In this document: positions 7,382 to 18,469 of the stretch, in pieces
Position numbering within the stretch: position 1 is the first letter of the stretch
Layout: every line of letters starts with the position of its first letter
DNA from: Bin5 sp965218625
GTDB lineage: Bacteria; Chloroflexota; Anaerolineae; Caldilineales; Caldilineaceae
Direction of reading: 5' to 3'
NCBI GenBank assembly: GCA_965218625.1
Contig: CBDCLG010000015.1
Location: 434,001 to 498,000, forward strand
Length of the DNA: 64,000 nucleotides
The notes under the pieces: model-generated
What the model was told of the DNA's origin: nothing
The model's input: only the letters and a program-made list of their open reading frames with translations
Database searches by the model: none
Position numbers and translations under genes: made by a program

Positions 7382-7858
7382 CTATTCGAGATCGATCATT
7401 CGCAGTTCGGTGGAGATGTCGATGCTGCCTTTCAGACTGCGTGCCACAGGGCAGAAGTCGGCATGGAACCCGTGTACGCGCTGGGCCGTGTCCCGGTGTT
7501 CGGGCGCCACTTTCAAAGTGTAGATGGCGTGAATACGCTTGATGACCAGGACATTGCCCTCTTTTTCGATTTCCGCCTCTACGTCGGCTGACAGAAAGCC
7601 GTCGCCCGCCGGTATATCGCGCGCTTCCAGCGCGCCGCCGAAAGTGCCGGTCAGTCAGCCGCCTGTGGCCGCATTGACATAGTCAAGCGTGGTGGCGTGG
7701 GGCTCGTGGACGGCGGTATCGACACCGTAGTGCTCGGCCACTTCCGAATGGACGCCGAACAGCGTGTGGCCCTCCTCGGCCGGCAGAAATGCTCTGCGCA
7801 GCGGTCCTTTCACACGCTCTATGCGGGTCTTAGAGCGGTATGCGACATCTGCCATCAT
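7382..7858 (-). CDS. OsmC-family peroxiredoxin-like protein, probable selenoprotein (TGA-coded residue 68)
   Basis: The frame from the ATG at 7858 (strong AGGAGG site) encodes 67 residues, meets TGA at 7657-7655, and continues open for 90 more residues to TAG at 7384-7382. Both halves are OsmC family: HATTLDYVNAATGG before the TGA, LTGTFGGALEARDIPAG after it, and the second conserved Cys in ADFCPVARSLKG. The TGA replaces the catalytic (peroxidatic) Cys. Downstream, GCGCGCT/AGCGCGC (7635-7629 and 7625-7619) form a perfect 7-bp stem with a GGA loop, 26 bases after the TGA, as expected of a bacterial SECIS. Predicted product: 158 residues with Sec68, reducing organic hydroperoxides. The alternative is a Cys-to-stop mutation or base error. 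Confidence 0.78.
7619..7635 (-). promoter_or_regulatory. SECIS-like hairpin in osmC
   Basis: Perfect 7-bp inverted repeat with a GGA apical loop, 26 bases 3' of the in-frame TGA. Bacterial SECIS elements have a short stem, a G among the first loop bases, and roughly 16-37 bases between UGA and loop. All three hold here. The fold and SelB binding are inferred. Confidence 0.6.
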
Positions 7859-8155
7859 CTTCCTCCTCGAAATGAAACCTTCGGCCCACCGGATTCGTCT
7901 AGATCAGATGGCGGGCTTTCGCCGACATGTGAATGCGGCCCCGCCATTCTTGGGAGCGTACCTTAGCGGCGACTCTATTCGTGTACTTTGGTGTAGTGTA
8001 CTTTGGTGGGGCATTTTAGACGCTTTCCTTCCAGACAACAAATCGACGGACGTGGGCCTGGCAGCGCGTTTTGGGCATGACTCTGCTGTCATGCCCCGGA
8101 TGGGGCACATTGGGGGATTGATCGGGAATTGAAGATGAAAAAAGCAAGAAGGGTA

Positions 8156-8184
8156 TTGAAATTGATCCGCCCGCGTGCTATACT
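8156..8184 (+). promoter_or_regulatory. Sigma-70 promoter upstream of the methyltransferase gene
   Basis: TTGAAA (8156-8161), a 17-base spacer and TATACT (8179-8184). Transcription would start about 8192, placing the parS palindrome in the 5' untranslated region. Confidence 0.75.
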
Positions 8185-8242
8185 AGGTCGGCTACCCTCG
8201 GCTTGAGTTGAATTGGAATTGTTCTGTTACCGAAGATCTTTG

Positions 8243-8258
8243 TGTTTCACGTGAAACA
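8243..8258. promoter_or_regulatory. parS chromosome-partition site (ParB binding site)
   Basis: TGTTTCACGTGAAACA, a perfect 16-bp palindrome that extends one further pair on each side (8242-8259). It matches the conserved bacterial parS consensus (TGTTNCACGTGAAACA), bound by ParB/Spo0J near the replication origin. It lies between the promoter and start codon of the methyltransferase gene. parA/parB are not in the window. Confidence 0.9.
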
Positions 8259-8285
8259 CCCAAGGACCGCGGAGGGGCAGCCCGA

Positions 8286-9263
8286 GTGTCGCTAGAAAAT
8301 CTGATGGCAGCCGATAGCGCGACCGCCAACAAGCCAAACAAGCAGGCAGGCGCAAGCGCGGCCGTTCCGGTGATCGACTATGAGGGCAGCGGCTATCGCC
8401 AGGATTTCTGGGAAGGGCAGGGACGCGAATACGAAGACGCGGTCGAACGGATAGCGCTGCGCCGCCTGCTGCCGTCGCGGGGAGGCCGCATCGCCGAAAT
8501 TGGCGCCGGATTCGGGCGCTTGGCCGATCTCTATCTCGGTTACGAGCAGATCGTTCTTTTCGACTACAGCCGCACGATGCTGAGCGACGCGGTGCGCAGA
8601 TGGGGAGATGACAAACGCTTTGTCTTTGTCGCCGGCAATCTGTATCAGATGCCGCTGGCCGATCAGTCGCTCGACGCACTGGTGATGGTGCGGGTGATGC
8701 ACCATCTGGCGGATATACCTGCGGCGCTGGCCCGGTTGCAAGCGCTGCTGCACAAAGACAGCACGGCCGTGCTCGAATATGCCAGCAAGCGCAACCTGAA
8801 GGCGGTCCTGCGCTGGCTGACGCGCCGGCAGTCGTGGTCTCCCTTTGACCCGGCGCCGCTGGAGTTTGTGGCGATGAACTTCGATTTCCATCCCGGCTGG
8901 ATGGGCGCAAAACTGAAGGATGCCGGTCTGAACGTGCATCAACGCTACGGCGCCTCCCATTTCCGGCTGCGGACGCTGAAGAGAAGTTTGCCGGCGCAGG
9001 CTCTTGCCCGCGTGGACAGCTGGCTGTTTGACATCGGCGGCAGATACCCCCTTGCACCCAGTGTCTTCGTACAGGCGCTGGCGACGGACGCGCCGAGGCG
9101 TCCACAGACAGACGCGGTTGCCGCGCATTCTGAGCTCTTTCGTTGTCCGGCATGTGGAGCGCATCCCCTGTCTGCCCTCAGCCCTGTTGAACTCCAGTGC
9201 CCGTCTTGCGCCCGCAAGTACGTGCAAAGGGAGAGCATCTGGGACTTCAAGTTGCCGGGCTAA
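8286..9263 (+). CDS. Class I SAM-dependent methyltransferase with C-terminal zinc ribbon
   Basis: A 325-residue protein if it starts at the GTG at 8286 (GGAGGGG eight bases upstream). A TTG at 8208 in the same frame would run through the parS site and is less likely. The SAM-binding motif I is IAEIGAGFGRLADLYL. The acidic residue after the second strand is in VLFDYSRTML, and motif IV is ALVMVRVMHHL, as in Methyltransf_11-type enzymes. The last ~45 residues form a Trm112-like zinc ribbon with two Cys-x-x-Cys pairs (FRCPACGAH, LQCPSCARKYV). The substrate is unknown. The monocistronic position ahead of rpoD gives no pathway clue. Confidence 0.85.
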   Translation: MSLENLMAADSATANKPNKQAGASAAVPVIDYEGSGYRQDFWEGQGREYEDAVERIALRRLLPSRGGRIAEIGAGFGRLADLYLGYEQIVLFDYSRTMLSDAVRRWGDDKRFVFVAGNLYQMPLADQSLDALVMVRVMHHLADIPAALARLQALLHKDSTAVLEYASKRNLKAVLRWLTRRQSWSPFDPAPLEFVAMNFDFHPGWMGAKLKDAGLNVHQRYGASHFRLRTLKRSLPAQALARVDSWLFDIGGRYPLAPSVFVQALATDAPRRPQTDAVAAHSELFRCPACGAHPLSALSPVELQCPSCARKYVQRESIWDFKLPG

Positions 9264-9450
9264 CCATATTCCGTCCGCGCTGGACGGGACCAAGTTCGCG
9301 TCATCTGGGACGAGCTCTACGGTAGAGATACGACGCCGCAGGGTTGATGAAACGCGACGGTATCGATGATGCTTGCAGGGCGACGCACCGGTCCACGTGG
9401 GCTGACCGGCTGCGGACCGTGAACGCCCATTCTGGAAAAAAGAGGTGACG

Positions 9451-10704
<1,254 letters not shown>

Positions 10705-10741
10705 GCGAATCTCTCTAAGTGAATCCCGCTAAGTGAACTGT

Positions 10742-10783
10742 GGCGAGTGGCCCGTGGATTGAAAAATCCGCCAGCCACTCGCC
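10742..10783. terminator. Hairpin between convergent rpoD and the MazG-like gene
   Basis: A 10-bp stem GGCGAGTGGC/GCCACTCGCC (10742-10751 with 10774-10783) encloses an inner GGATT/AATCC stem with an A-rich loop. It lies between two convergent stops, so it could end transcription from both sides. The T-tract is weak (GTCGTTT on the plus side). Confidence 0.5.
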
Positions 10784-10794
10784 GTCGTTTGCCC

Positions 10795-11133
10795 TCAACG
10801 TACATCCCCTTCCCCGCCAATTGCATTCCGCTCCAACCGATCAAACAGTTTGGCAATGTTCTGCGCGGCCACCTCTTCCAGCGGCAGGTCAAGCTCAGTG
10901 CAAATCTGGGTAAGGTACCAGAGCACATCGCCCAGTTCGCTCTTCAAAGCGGCGCGGTCCTCTGCGGAGATGACACCGCCTTTGTCACGGAAAATCTTCT
11001 TGATCTTGCCCGCCACCTCGCCAGCCTCATTCGCAAGGCCCAGCGTCGGATAGACGATGGCGTGGTCGGTGCGGACCAGGCTCCACGTCTTGCGGGACTC
11101 CTTCTGATAACGCTCGAAATCGATCCTCTCCAT
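10795..11133 (-). CDS. MazG-like nucleotide pyrophosphohydrolase
   Basis: A 112-residue all-alpha NTP pyrophosphohydrolase of the MazG/MazG-like type, which hydrolyses (d)NTPs to NMP and pyrophosphate as house-cleaning. The metal-binding EExxE-type helix is seen in LGLANEAGEVAGKIKKIFRD, with the second acidic motif in LKSELGDVLWYLTQICTEL. The ATG at 11133 is preceded by AAGGAAAAAGG. The frame runs upstream to 11193, but that part overlaps the gyrB terminator-side spacer. It lies directly downstream of gyrB on the same strand, separated by a terminator. Confidence 0.88.
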   Translation of the reverse strand: MERIDFERYQKESRKTWSLVRTDHAIVYPTLGLANEAGEVAGKIKKIFRDKGGVISAEDRAALKSELGDVLWYLTQICTELDLPLEEVAAQNIAKLFDRLERNAIGGEGDVR

Positions 11134-11198
11134 GCCTTTTTCCTTCGCTGACGGATGAAAGGTGTCTACAGCGGCGGGCGAACCAGAATACAAGATGC

Positions 11199-11227
11199 AA
11201 AAAGGCCCGACCTTTCAGTCGGGCCTT
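11199..11227 (-). terminator. Rho-independent terminator of gyrB
   Basis: On the minus strand AAGGCCCGAC/GTCGGGCCTT (10 bp) encloses a TGAAAG loop and is followed by a T run. It lies 20 bases past the gyrB stop and upstream of the MazG-like gene, separating the two transcripts. The stem is A/T-flanked on both sides and might work in both directions. Confidence 0.9.
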
Positions 11228-11246
11228 GCGCTATGCAGAGGCACAG

Positions 11247-13199
<1,953 letters not shown>

Positions 13200-13279
13200 T
13201 GAATCCTCCAACAGTTTGAGGCTGCTGAGAAAACCGCAGTCAGCCCCGCTAGAATGTCTCCGCTCACGTCCGCCACAAG

Positions 13280-14257
13280 TCAGGCAGACGCCTGCGATTC
13301 ACCCTGTTGCATCGCCAGGATGCGGGTCCGGTAAAAGACGAGCAGAGACATTGCCAGTCCCGTGCCGATAAAGGTGTTTCCCAGGGTGGCAAGGGCCACG
13401 CCCAGGGTGTGCAGCTGCGTGATCTGACGGAAAAGAAGCCCCATACCCAGAGAAATCAGACTGGTCAGCAGAATGAATCCGAGCGTACGCCAGAAATTAT
13501 GGCGCACCAGATGGATGCTGCGGCGCACGGCGTGTCCTATGGCCAGGTCGTCCAGCACCATGGCGGTGGTCACAAAGTACAGGAAGAGCAGGATCACGAT
13601 GACCAGGCCGCCAAAAAGGCTGCCAAAGAGCAACAGCGCGCCGGAACCGAGCGCAGGGCTTATCAGTGTCAACACAGTGATGCCCAACATGCCCGGAATG
13701 TAGATCATCAACAGGCCGAAAGAGATAATGACCAGAAAGCCAATCGTGCGCAGCCAGTGGCGGACGACACGCCTTGCCAGGCTGTTCAGTGAGAGCGTTT
13801 TCTGGCCTTCGCCGATTGGCAAACTCCTGGCCAGCAGATTCATATAGGTCGCGCCAATCAGGAGACCGGCGAGCCCAAAGAGCAGAGAAAGCAGAATCGC
13901 GGTTGCGAGCGAGTCGATCTCGACACTGGGATGGCCGCCCTTGATTCCGGGCAGGACGGCGAGCAGGCTGGGCACTCGATAGAGCAGACCGTTGACAAGA
14001 AAGTGGGCCAGGTTGCTGGTCTGACCGACCGCGACCAGCAGATCGCCCGTCTGCGGAGAGGCAAACGGGTTCCCCTCCATCATGTTTGGGCCGGCCGTCA
14101 TCGTCCTGAAGAGGTCGGCCAGCTGCTCCAGGAGCGGTCCGATGCTCCAGCGGGGCATGAGCCACAACAGGGCGTCCAAAATCAGCGGCAACAGCAGCAG
14201 GGCGGGACGTTGGGCGACAAAACGATAGCCGGTTGATATGCTGTCGATGATACCCAC
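13280..14257 (-). CDS. Multi-pass membrane protein of unknown function
   Basis: About 325 residues with six or so strongly hydrophobic segments, for example ALLLLPLILDALLWLMPRW, ILLSLLFGLAGLLIGATYMN, TIGFLVIISFGLLMIYIPGM and GGLVIVILLFLYFVTTAMVL. A short conserved-looking motif (LARSLPIGEGQ, then DDLAIGHAVRRSIHLVRHNF) links helices in the second half, a pattern seen in the poorly characterised membrane proteins annotated as glycerophosphodiester phosphodiesterase membrane domain-like. I do not assign a function. The GTG at 14257 has GGAAGG five bases upstream; the frame begins at 14314. It is divergent from murA. Confidence 0.75.
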   Translation of the reverse strand: MGIIDSISTGYRFVAQRPALLLLPLILDALLWLMPRWSIGPLLEQLADLFRTMTAGPNMMEGNPFASPQTGDLLVAVGQTSNLAHFLVNGLLYRVPSLLAVLPGIKGGHPSVEIDSLATAILLSLLFGLAGLLIGATYMNLLARSLPIGEGQKTLSLNSLARRVVRHWLRTIGFLVIISFGLLMIYIPGMLGITVLTLISPALGSGALLLFGSLFGGLVIVILLFLYFVTTAMVLDDLAIGHAVRRSIHLVRHNFWRTLGFILLTSLISLGMGLLFRQITQLHTLGVALATLGNTFIGTGLAMSLLVFYRTRILAMQQGESQASA

Positions 14258-14508
14258 AAGCGCCTTCCGATCGCGGCTGTGAGACCCTTCCTGGACAAGG
14301 TCGCCAGACGGCAATTTGCCGCAACGTCAAACTAACTCATTTTACCACACACGCCACTTCGGGCCGAACGGTCGCGGCTTGCGATCCCGTAAGCGGACGC
14401 TGCGACTTCGCCGCGGAAACCGATTAGACGGGAGGGCCGGAGCCGTCTACAATCAGGAGACCGAGTGCAGCGAAACGTTCCGGCTACCAGACGGCCCAAG
14501 GAGTCAGC

Positions 14509-15825
14509 ATGGCCTCATTTGCCATCGAGGGCGGCCATCCAATCGAAGGAACCGTCAGCGTCAGCGGCAACAAGAACGCCGCCTTTCCCCTGATCGCCGC
14601 ATCTCTGCTCACCGATGAAACCGTTATCCTGGAAAATGTGCCGCAGATCGACGATGTTGACACAATGCTGGAGATTCTGGCGGGGCTGGGCGTCCTCGTT
14701 AGCAGGGAGGGCAGCCGGCTGACACTGTCTGCGGACGGTCTGCACGGGCATGCGCCGGACGCGCGGCTTTTCAGTCGCATCCGCGGGGGGCTGAACCTGA
14801 TGGGGCCGCTTCTGGCCCGGCGGGGCGCGTTCCAGGTCGGAGGCGCGGCCGGCGGCGACGATATCGGCCGGCGGCGCATCGACACCCATCTGCTCGCCTT
14901 TGACCATCTGGGGGCTTCATTCGCACGGCCCAGCGGCGGCCCGTTCGAATTGCGCGCGGACGGCCGGCTGCGCGGCGCCGACATTCTGCTCGACGAGGCC
15001 TCTGTGACCGCGACGCAGAATGCGGTCATGGCCGCCTCGCTGGCCAGCGGGACCACGGTCCTGCGCAACACGGCCAGCGAGCCGCACGTGCAGGAGCTTT
15101 GCCGGCTGCTGGTGGCGATGGGTTGTCCGATTGAGGGCATCGGCAGCAACACGCTGGTCGTGCAAGGGCAGGAGCGGCTGCACGGGGCGCAGGCGACGGT
15201 CGGGCCGGACTATATGGAGGTGGGCAGTTTTATCGGCCTGGGCGCGATCACGCGCGGTGCGTTGCGCATTGCCAACGTCGAGCCGCAGCACCTGCGCATG
15301 TTCGAGCTGGTCTTCCGTCAGCGGCTGGGCGTGCGCATGGAGCTGGAGGAGGACCCGCAGGCGTCGCTGACCGGCAATACGCTTGTGGTGCAGGACGAGC
15401 AGACGCTGCGCGTGCGTCCCGACTTCGGCGGCGCGATTCCCAAGATCGATGACGCGCCCTGGCCCGCGTTTCCGCCCGATGTGATGAGCATCGCAATCGT
15501 CGTCGCCAGCCAGGCGGAGGGCACCGTGCTGATCCACGAAAAGATGTTTGAGAGCCGCCTCTATTTCGTCGACAAACTGGTGGCGATGGGCGCGCAGATC
15601 ATCGTCTGCGATCCGCACCGGGCTGTGGTGACCGGCCCGGCGCGGCTTGTCGGCCAGAAAGTGAGCAGCCCGGACATCCGCGCAGGTATGGCGCTGATCC
15701 TGGCCGCGCTCAGCGCGGAAGGTGATACGCGCATCGGCAACAGCGAGCAGATCGACCGGGGATACCAACGCGTGGATGAGAAGTTGCGCGCGGTCGGCGC
15801 GCGCATCGAGCGCGTCGACGGCTGA
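14509..15825 (+). CDS. murA: UDP-N-acetylglucosamine 1-carboxyvinyltransferase (Asp-type active site)
   Basis: Transfers enolpyruvate from PEP to UDP-GlcNAc, the first committed step of peptidoglycan synthesis. 438 residues with both inverse alpha/beta domains. Lys22 and Asn23 are in SGNKNAAFPLIA, the C-terminal Asp is in WPAFPPDVMSIAIV, and Arg is in IRAGMALILAALSAEGDT. The active-site loop reads AAGGDDIGRRRIDTHL, so the usual Cys115 position is Asp117 here. Cys-to-Asp MurA enzymes are known to be active and intrinsically insensitive to fosfomycin. The start ATG has AAGGAG five bases upstream. The stop is five bases from the convergent transporter stop. Confidence 0.95.
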   Translation: MASFAIEGGHPIEGTVSVSGNKNAAFPLIAASLLTDETVILENVPQIDDVDTMLEILAGLGVLVSREGSRLTLSADGLHGHAPDARLFSRIRGGLNLMGPLLARRGAFQVGGAAGGDDIGRRRIDTHLLAFDHLGASFARPSGGPFELRADGRLRGADILLDEASVTATQNAVMAASLASGTTVLRNTASEPHVQELCRLLVAMGCPIEGIGSNTLVVQGQERLHGAQATVGPDYMEVGSFIGLGAITRGALRIANVEPQHLRMFELVFRQRLGVRMELEEDPQASLTGNTLVVQDEQTLRVRPDFGGAIPKIDDAPWPAFPPDVMSIAIVVASQAEGTVLIHEKMFESRLYFVDKLVAMGAQIIVCDPHRAVVTGPARLVGQKVSSPDIRAGMALILAALSAEGDTRIGNSEQIDRGYQRVDEKLRAVGARIERVDG

Positions 15826-15830
15826 ACCGG

Positions 15831-17249
15831 TCAGCCGCCGCCTTCCACGGCGGACTGTTGCGCCCGCCGCAATGCCAGTTTGCGCCGCAGCTCATCGTGG
15901 GCGTCGCGGTCGAGAGGATAGCGCGCCGCGGCCCACATCGAGAGAAGCAACAGGACCGCCGGAGCCCCGCCCATTATAATACGCAGAGCCAGCACCGCCT
16001 CGGGCGGCTGCGACGCGGCCGCGCCTTCGACGAAGCCGGTCGCGTTGAGGATCTGCGGCACGACCAGGCCGACAACGAAGGCGGTGGCGATCTTGCGGAA
16101 GGTGACCAGGTAGGCGGAGTAGACGCCCTCGCGGCGCTCGCCGCTGTGCCATTCGTCCTCTTCGATGATGTCGGCCACGATCGCCCAGGGTGTGACGTTG
16201 GCCGCGCCGTAGCCAATGCCGGCGATCGCAGCCACGATCAACACGAGCGCAAGATTGCCCGGCGGCAGCAGGCTGATTACCGCCATGACCGCGGCCCAGA
16301 AGATCATCATGCGAATGTATGTGCGGCTCTTGCCCCAGCGGCGCATCAGCTGCACCGTCAGAGGCATCGACAGAAAGGCTACGCCCAGCACCACCGCCAG
16401 AACCGTGCTGTCGTGCGGCTCCGTCAACTGCAGGTAATACTTGAGAAACCAGACGAAGACCGCGGTGATGATGTCGACGGCGCTGAAGGCCAGCACGTAG
16501 ATGGCGGCGCCGATGCGGAAGGGCCGGTTGGCAAAGACCTCTTTGGTTATGCGGACGAAGTCGGGCCGGCCCTGCGGTTTCGCCAGCTCCCGCTGCGGCT
16601 CGCGAATAAATGCCACGACCAGCAGCGGGGCCACGACAATCAGCATCCCCCAGATCGCGCCTGAGACGGCAAAGCCGTACTGCAACGCGTCAGGCCCGCT
16701 GAACCAGCCGGCGAAGACCTCTTCGGCCAGCCGCTTGAACAGGCCGGCCGTCAGCAGGGCAACGAAGATCGAGTTTCCCATGCGCCAGCCGGCGAGGCTG
16801 GCGCGCTCGTCATAGTCTTCGGTCAGCTCGGCGGTGAGCGCCGAGTAGGGCGCGTTGACGATCGTGAAGGCGGTGTCGTAGAGGATGAAGATGAGCCCGT
16901 AGTAGAGGGCCGCGGCGAGGCCGCCTTCGAACGGCGGTGGGCTGAACATGAGGAAGAAGCCGACGCCGAAGGGCAGCGCGCCCAGGAGCATGAAGGGGCG
17001 GCGGCGACCCCAGCGGCTGCGGAAGCGGTCGCTGAGGATGCCGATCAGCGGGTCGTTGACGCCGTCCCAGAAGCGGCCGATGATGAAGGCGATGCCGGCC
17101 AGGCCGACGTCGACGCCAACGACGGTGACGGTGAAATAGAACCAGAAGAGGGTACGGGCCGTGGTGGCGGAGGCCGCGCCCCAGTCGCCCAGCCCGTATA
17201 TGACCTTGGTGAAGGTGGGCAGCCGCTGCCGCGCAACGCCGGTCGAGAT
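15831..17249 (-). CDS. MFS sugar transporter of the GPH (glycoside-pentoside-hexuronide) family
   Basis: A MelB-like 12-helix transporter, probably a cation-coupled sugar importer. Clear family features are VIYGLGDWGAASATTARTLF at the N-terminus, FIIGRFWDGVNDPLIGILSD (with the RSRWGRRRPFML loop after it), NAPYSALTAELTEDYDERA, and helices to the C-terminus. The first in-frame ATG (16991) would remove ~86 conserved residues including the first two helices, so the gene must start earlier. No ATG, GTG or TTG exists in frame upstream. A GGGAGG site lies seven bases before an ATC at 17249-17247, which I use as the nominal start. Either a rare start codon or a base change in the start codon is implied. 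Confidence 0.75.
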   Translation of the reverse strand: MSTGVARQRLPTFTKVIYGLGDWGAASATTARTLFWFYFTVTVVGVDVGLAGIAFIIGRFWDGVNDPLIGILSDRFRSRWGRRRPFMLLGALPFGVGFFLMFSPPPFEGGLAAALYYGLIFILYDTAFTIVNAPYSALTAELTEDYDERASLAGWRMGNSIFVALLTAGLFKRLAEEVFAGWFSGPDALQYGFAVSGAIWGMLIVVAPLLVVAFIREPQRELAKPQGRPDFVRITKEVFANRPFRIGAAIYVLAFSAVDIITAVFVWFLKYYLQLTEPHDSTVLAVVLGVAFLSMPLTVQLMRRWGKSRTYIRMMIFWAAVMAVISLLPPGNLALVLIVAAIAGIGYGAANVTPWAIVADIIEEDEWHSGERREGVYSAYLVTFRKIATAFVVGLVVPQILNATGFVEGAAASQPPEAVLALRIIMGGAPAVLLLLSMWAAARYPLDRDAHDELRRKLALRRAQQSAVEGGG

Positions 17250-17266
17250 CGCGCCGCCTCCCTGTC

Positions 17267-18301
17267 CTAGTTGTTCTGCGCAAATATCAGCCAGACTTCG
17301 CCGTTGTTTCCGGACACGTTAAAGCTAAAGTTCCGGCTGTCCCGAACGCCGTTGCCGTCTTTGACCCAAATCGTGTAGTTTCCGTTGACGTTTCCACCCG
17401 GAACCTGGTTGAGGGGAACGATCTTCAGGTAGTTGTACTTATTGCCTTGGGGCCCGTTGTGGGTGCTGTTCTGACCGCGGGTATTGTGGTCCACGGCCGA
17501 TACATGCGCGCCATCCTTGTGCAACTCAACGAAGTAGCTGCCGCCGATACCCTGTACCTCGTCGCCGCGACCTTCGTGGACAAAGCCGATATATAGTTTC
17601 AGCTCACCGCCGCCGTTGTGCCCGAAGTCCTGGTTGCGCAACCTGAACTTGCAGCCGTCTCCGCCGATGCCGGCGCACGGGTCGGTTTGCACTGGCGCGG
17701 CAGGCGGAGGCACGGGCGTGGGGGGAACCGGAGTAGGCGGCACGGGCGTGTTGGGGATATTCTGGGCCACAGTGATCAGATTCTGGTTCTCGACGTTGAC
17801 AAGGCCCATGTAGATCCAACCCTGCCGGCCATTGAATGTGAAAGCATACCAGGTGCCCTCCACATTCTTGCCGCTGATATCATACCGATCGCCGCGGGCT
17901 ATGGTGCCGAGTGGGGGGAAACCCGTGCTAGGCCCGCTGCGCACATTGACCGCCGTGGCCTGCAGGTCGCTCTTGACCGTGAATCGCGCCACAGTCTGCT
18001 CCGGTGTCGGCATATCGGTGGGCGTGGGAGTCGGGGTTGTAGCGGTGGGCTGGACAACCTGTTGCTGTGCCGGCTGTTGTACGGCCGCGCCGCTGGCAGC
18101 CTGCGCGGCCGGAGGCGCGGGCGTAAAGGTGGGGACGGTGGCCATCATCTGGCGCGTCGCTGTCGGTGTCGGTTCCGGGCCGGTGAAAAGACCGCAGCCG
18201 GCCAGTAAGAACGCGCTCACGCCGAGCGCCAATGCCGCACTGAGCGACTTCCGGGCGCTCGCCTGGCGAAAACGTTGCGCAATCCAGGAATTCGTACGCA
18301 T
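17267..18301 (-). CDS. SH3b-domain lipoprotein with Pro/Thr-rich linkers
   Basis: A 344-residue predicted lipoprotein. The signal segment ends in the lipobox FLLAGC. A Pro/Thr/Gln-rich spacer follows, then a bacterial SH3 domain (TAVNVRSGPSTGFPPLGTIA, ending in RQGWIYMGLVN). A proline-rich linker (TPVPPTPVPPTPVPP) precedes a C-terminal region of unknown fold (residues ~225-344), rich in Gly/Asn and containing one Cys pair (DPCAGIGGDGCKF). Extracytoplasmic and membrane-anchored; SH3b domains often bind cell-wall or other polymer ligands. The ATG at 18301 has AAGGAGAA upstream; the frame begins at 18370. It lies 17 bases upstream of the transporter gene, so co-transcription is likely. Confidence 0.8.
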   Translation of the reverse strand: MRTNSWIAQRFRQASARKSLSAALALGVSAFLLAGCGLFTGPEPTPTATRQMMATVPTFTPAPPAAQAASGAAVQQPAQQQVVQPTATTPTPTPTDMPTPEQTVARFTVKSDLQATAVNVRSGPSTGFPPLGTIARGDRYDISGKNVEGTWYAFTFNGRQGWIYMGLVNVENQNLITVAQNIPNTPVPPTPVPPTPVPPPAAPVQTDPCAGIGGDGCKFRLRNQDFGHNGGGELKLYIGFVHEGRGDEVQGIGGSYFVELHKDGAHVSAVDHNTRGQNSTHNGPQGNKYNYLKIVPLNQVPGGNVNGNYTIWVKDGNGVRDSRNFSFNVSGNNGEVWLIFAQNN

Positions 18302-18469
18302 CGGCAGAAAGTTCTCCTTGCATAGCAGACGCGCTGCCATCCCCGAGACGATAGCAGACAGGTATGGCACGGTACGCCTATCATAGCAGGTAGGATGAAT
18401 CGGCGAAAGTCGCGCAAATTTGGCCGGGGAGAGCCGGCGGCGGGAGCGCCTGTTTGCGGAGTTCAGGGG

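Larger units (their letters stand above)
7859..8285. other. Divergent intergenic region between osmC and the methyltransferase
   Basis: No gene recognised. It holds two direct copies of GTGTACTTTGGTG (7981-7993 and 7996-8008), a sigma-70 promoter for the rightward gene (8156-8184) and a perfect parS palindrome (8243-8258). The osmC promoter is not obvious. Confidence 0.7.

Noticed and set aside
8208..8285. Upstream TTG start for the methyltransferase at 8208
   Set aside because: It lacks a ribosome site and would translate through the parS palindrome. The GTG at 8286 has GGAGGGG at good spacing.
9271..9287. Terminator between the methyltransferase gene and rpoD (CCGTCC/GGACGG hairpin)
   Set aside because: The hairpin is clear but no T-tract follows, so function is unsupported.
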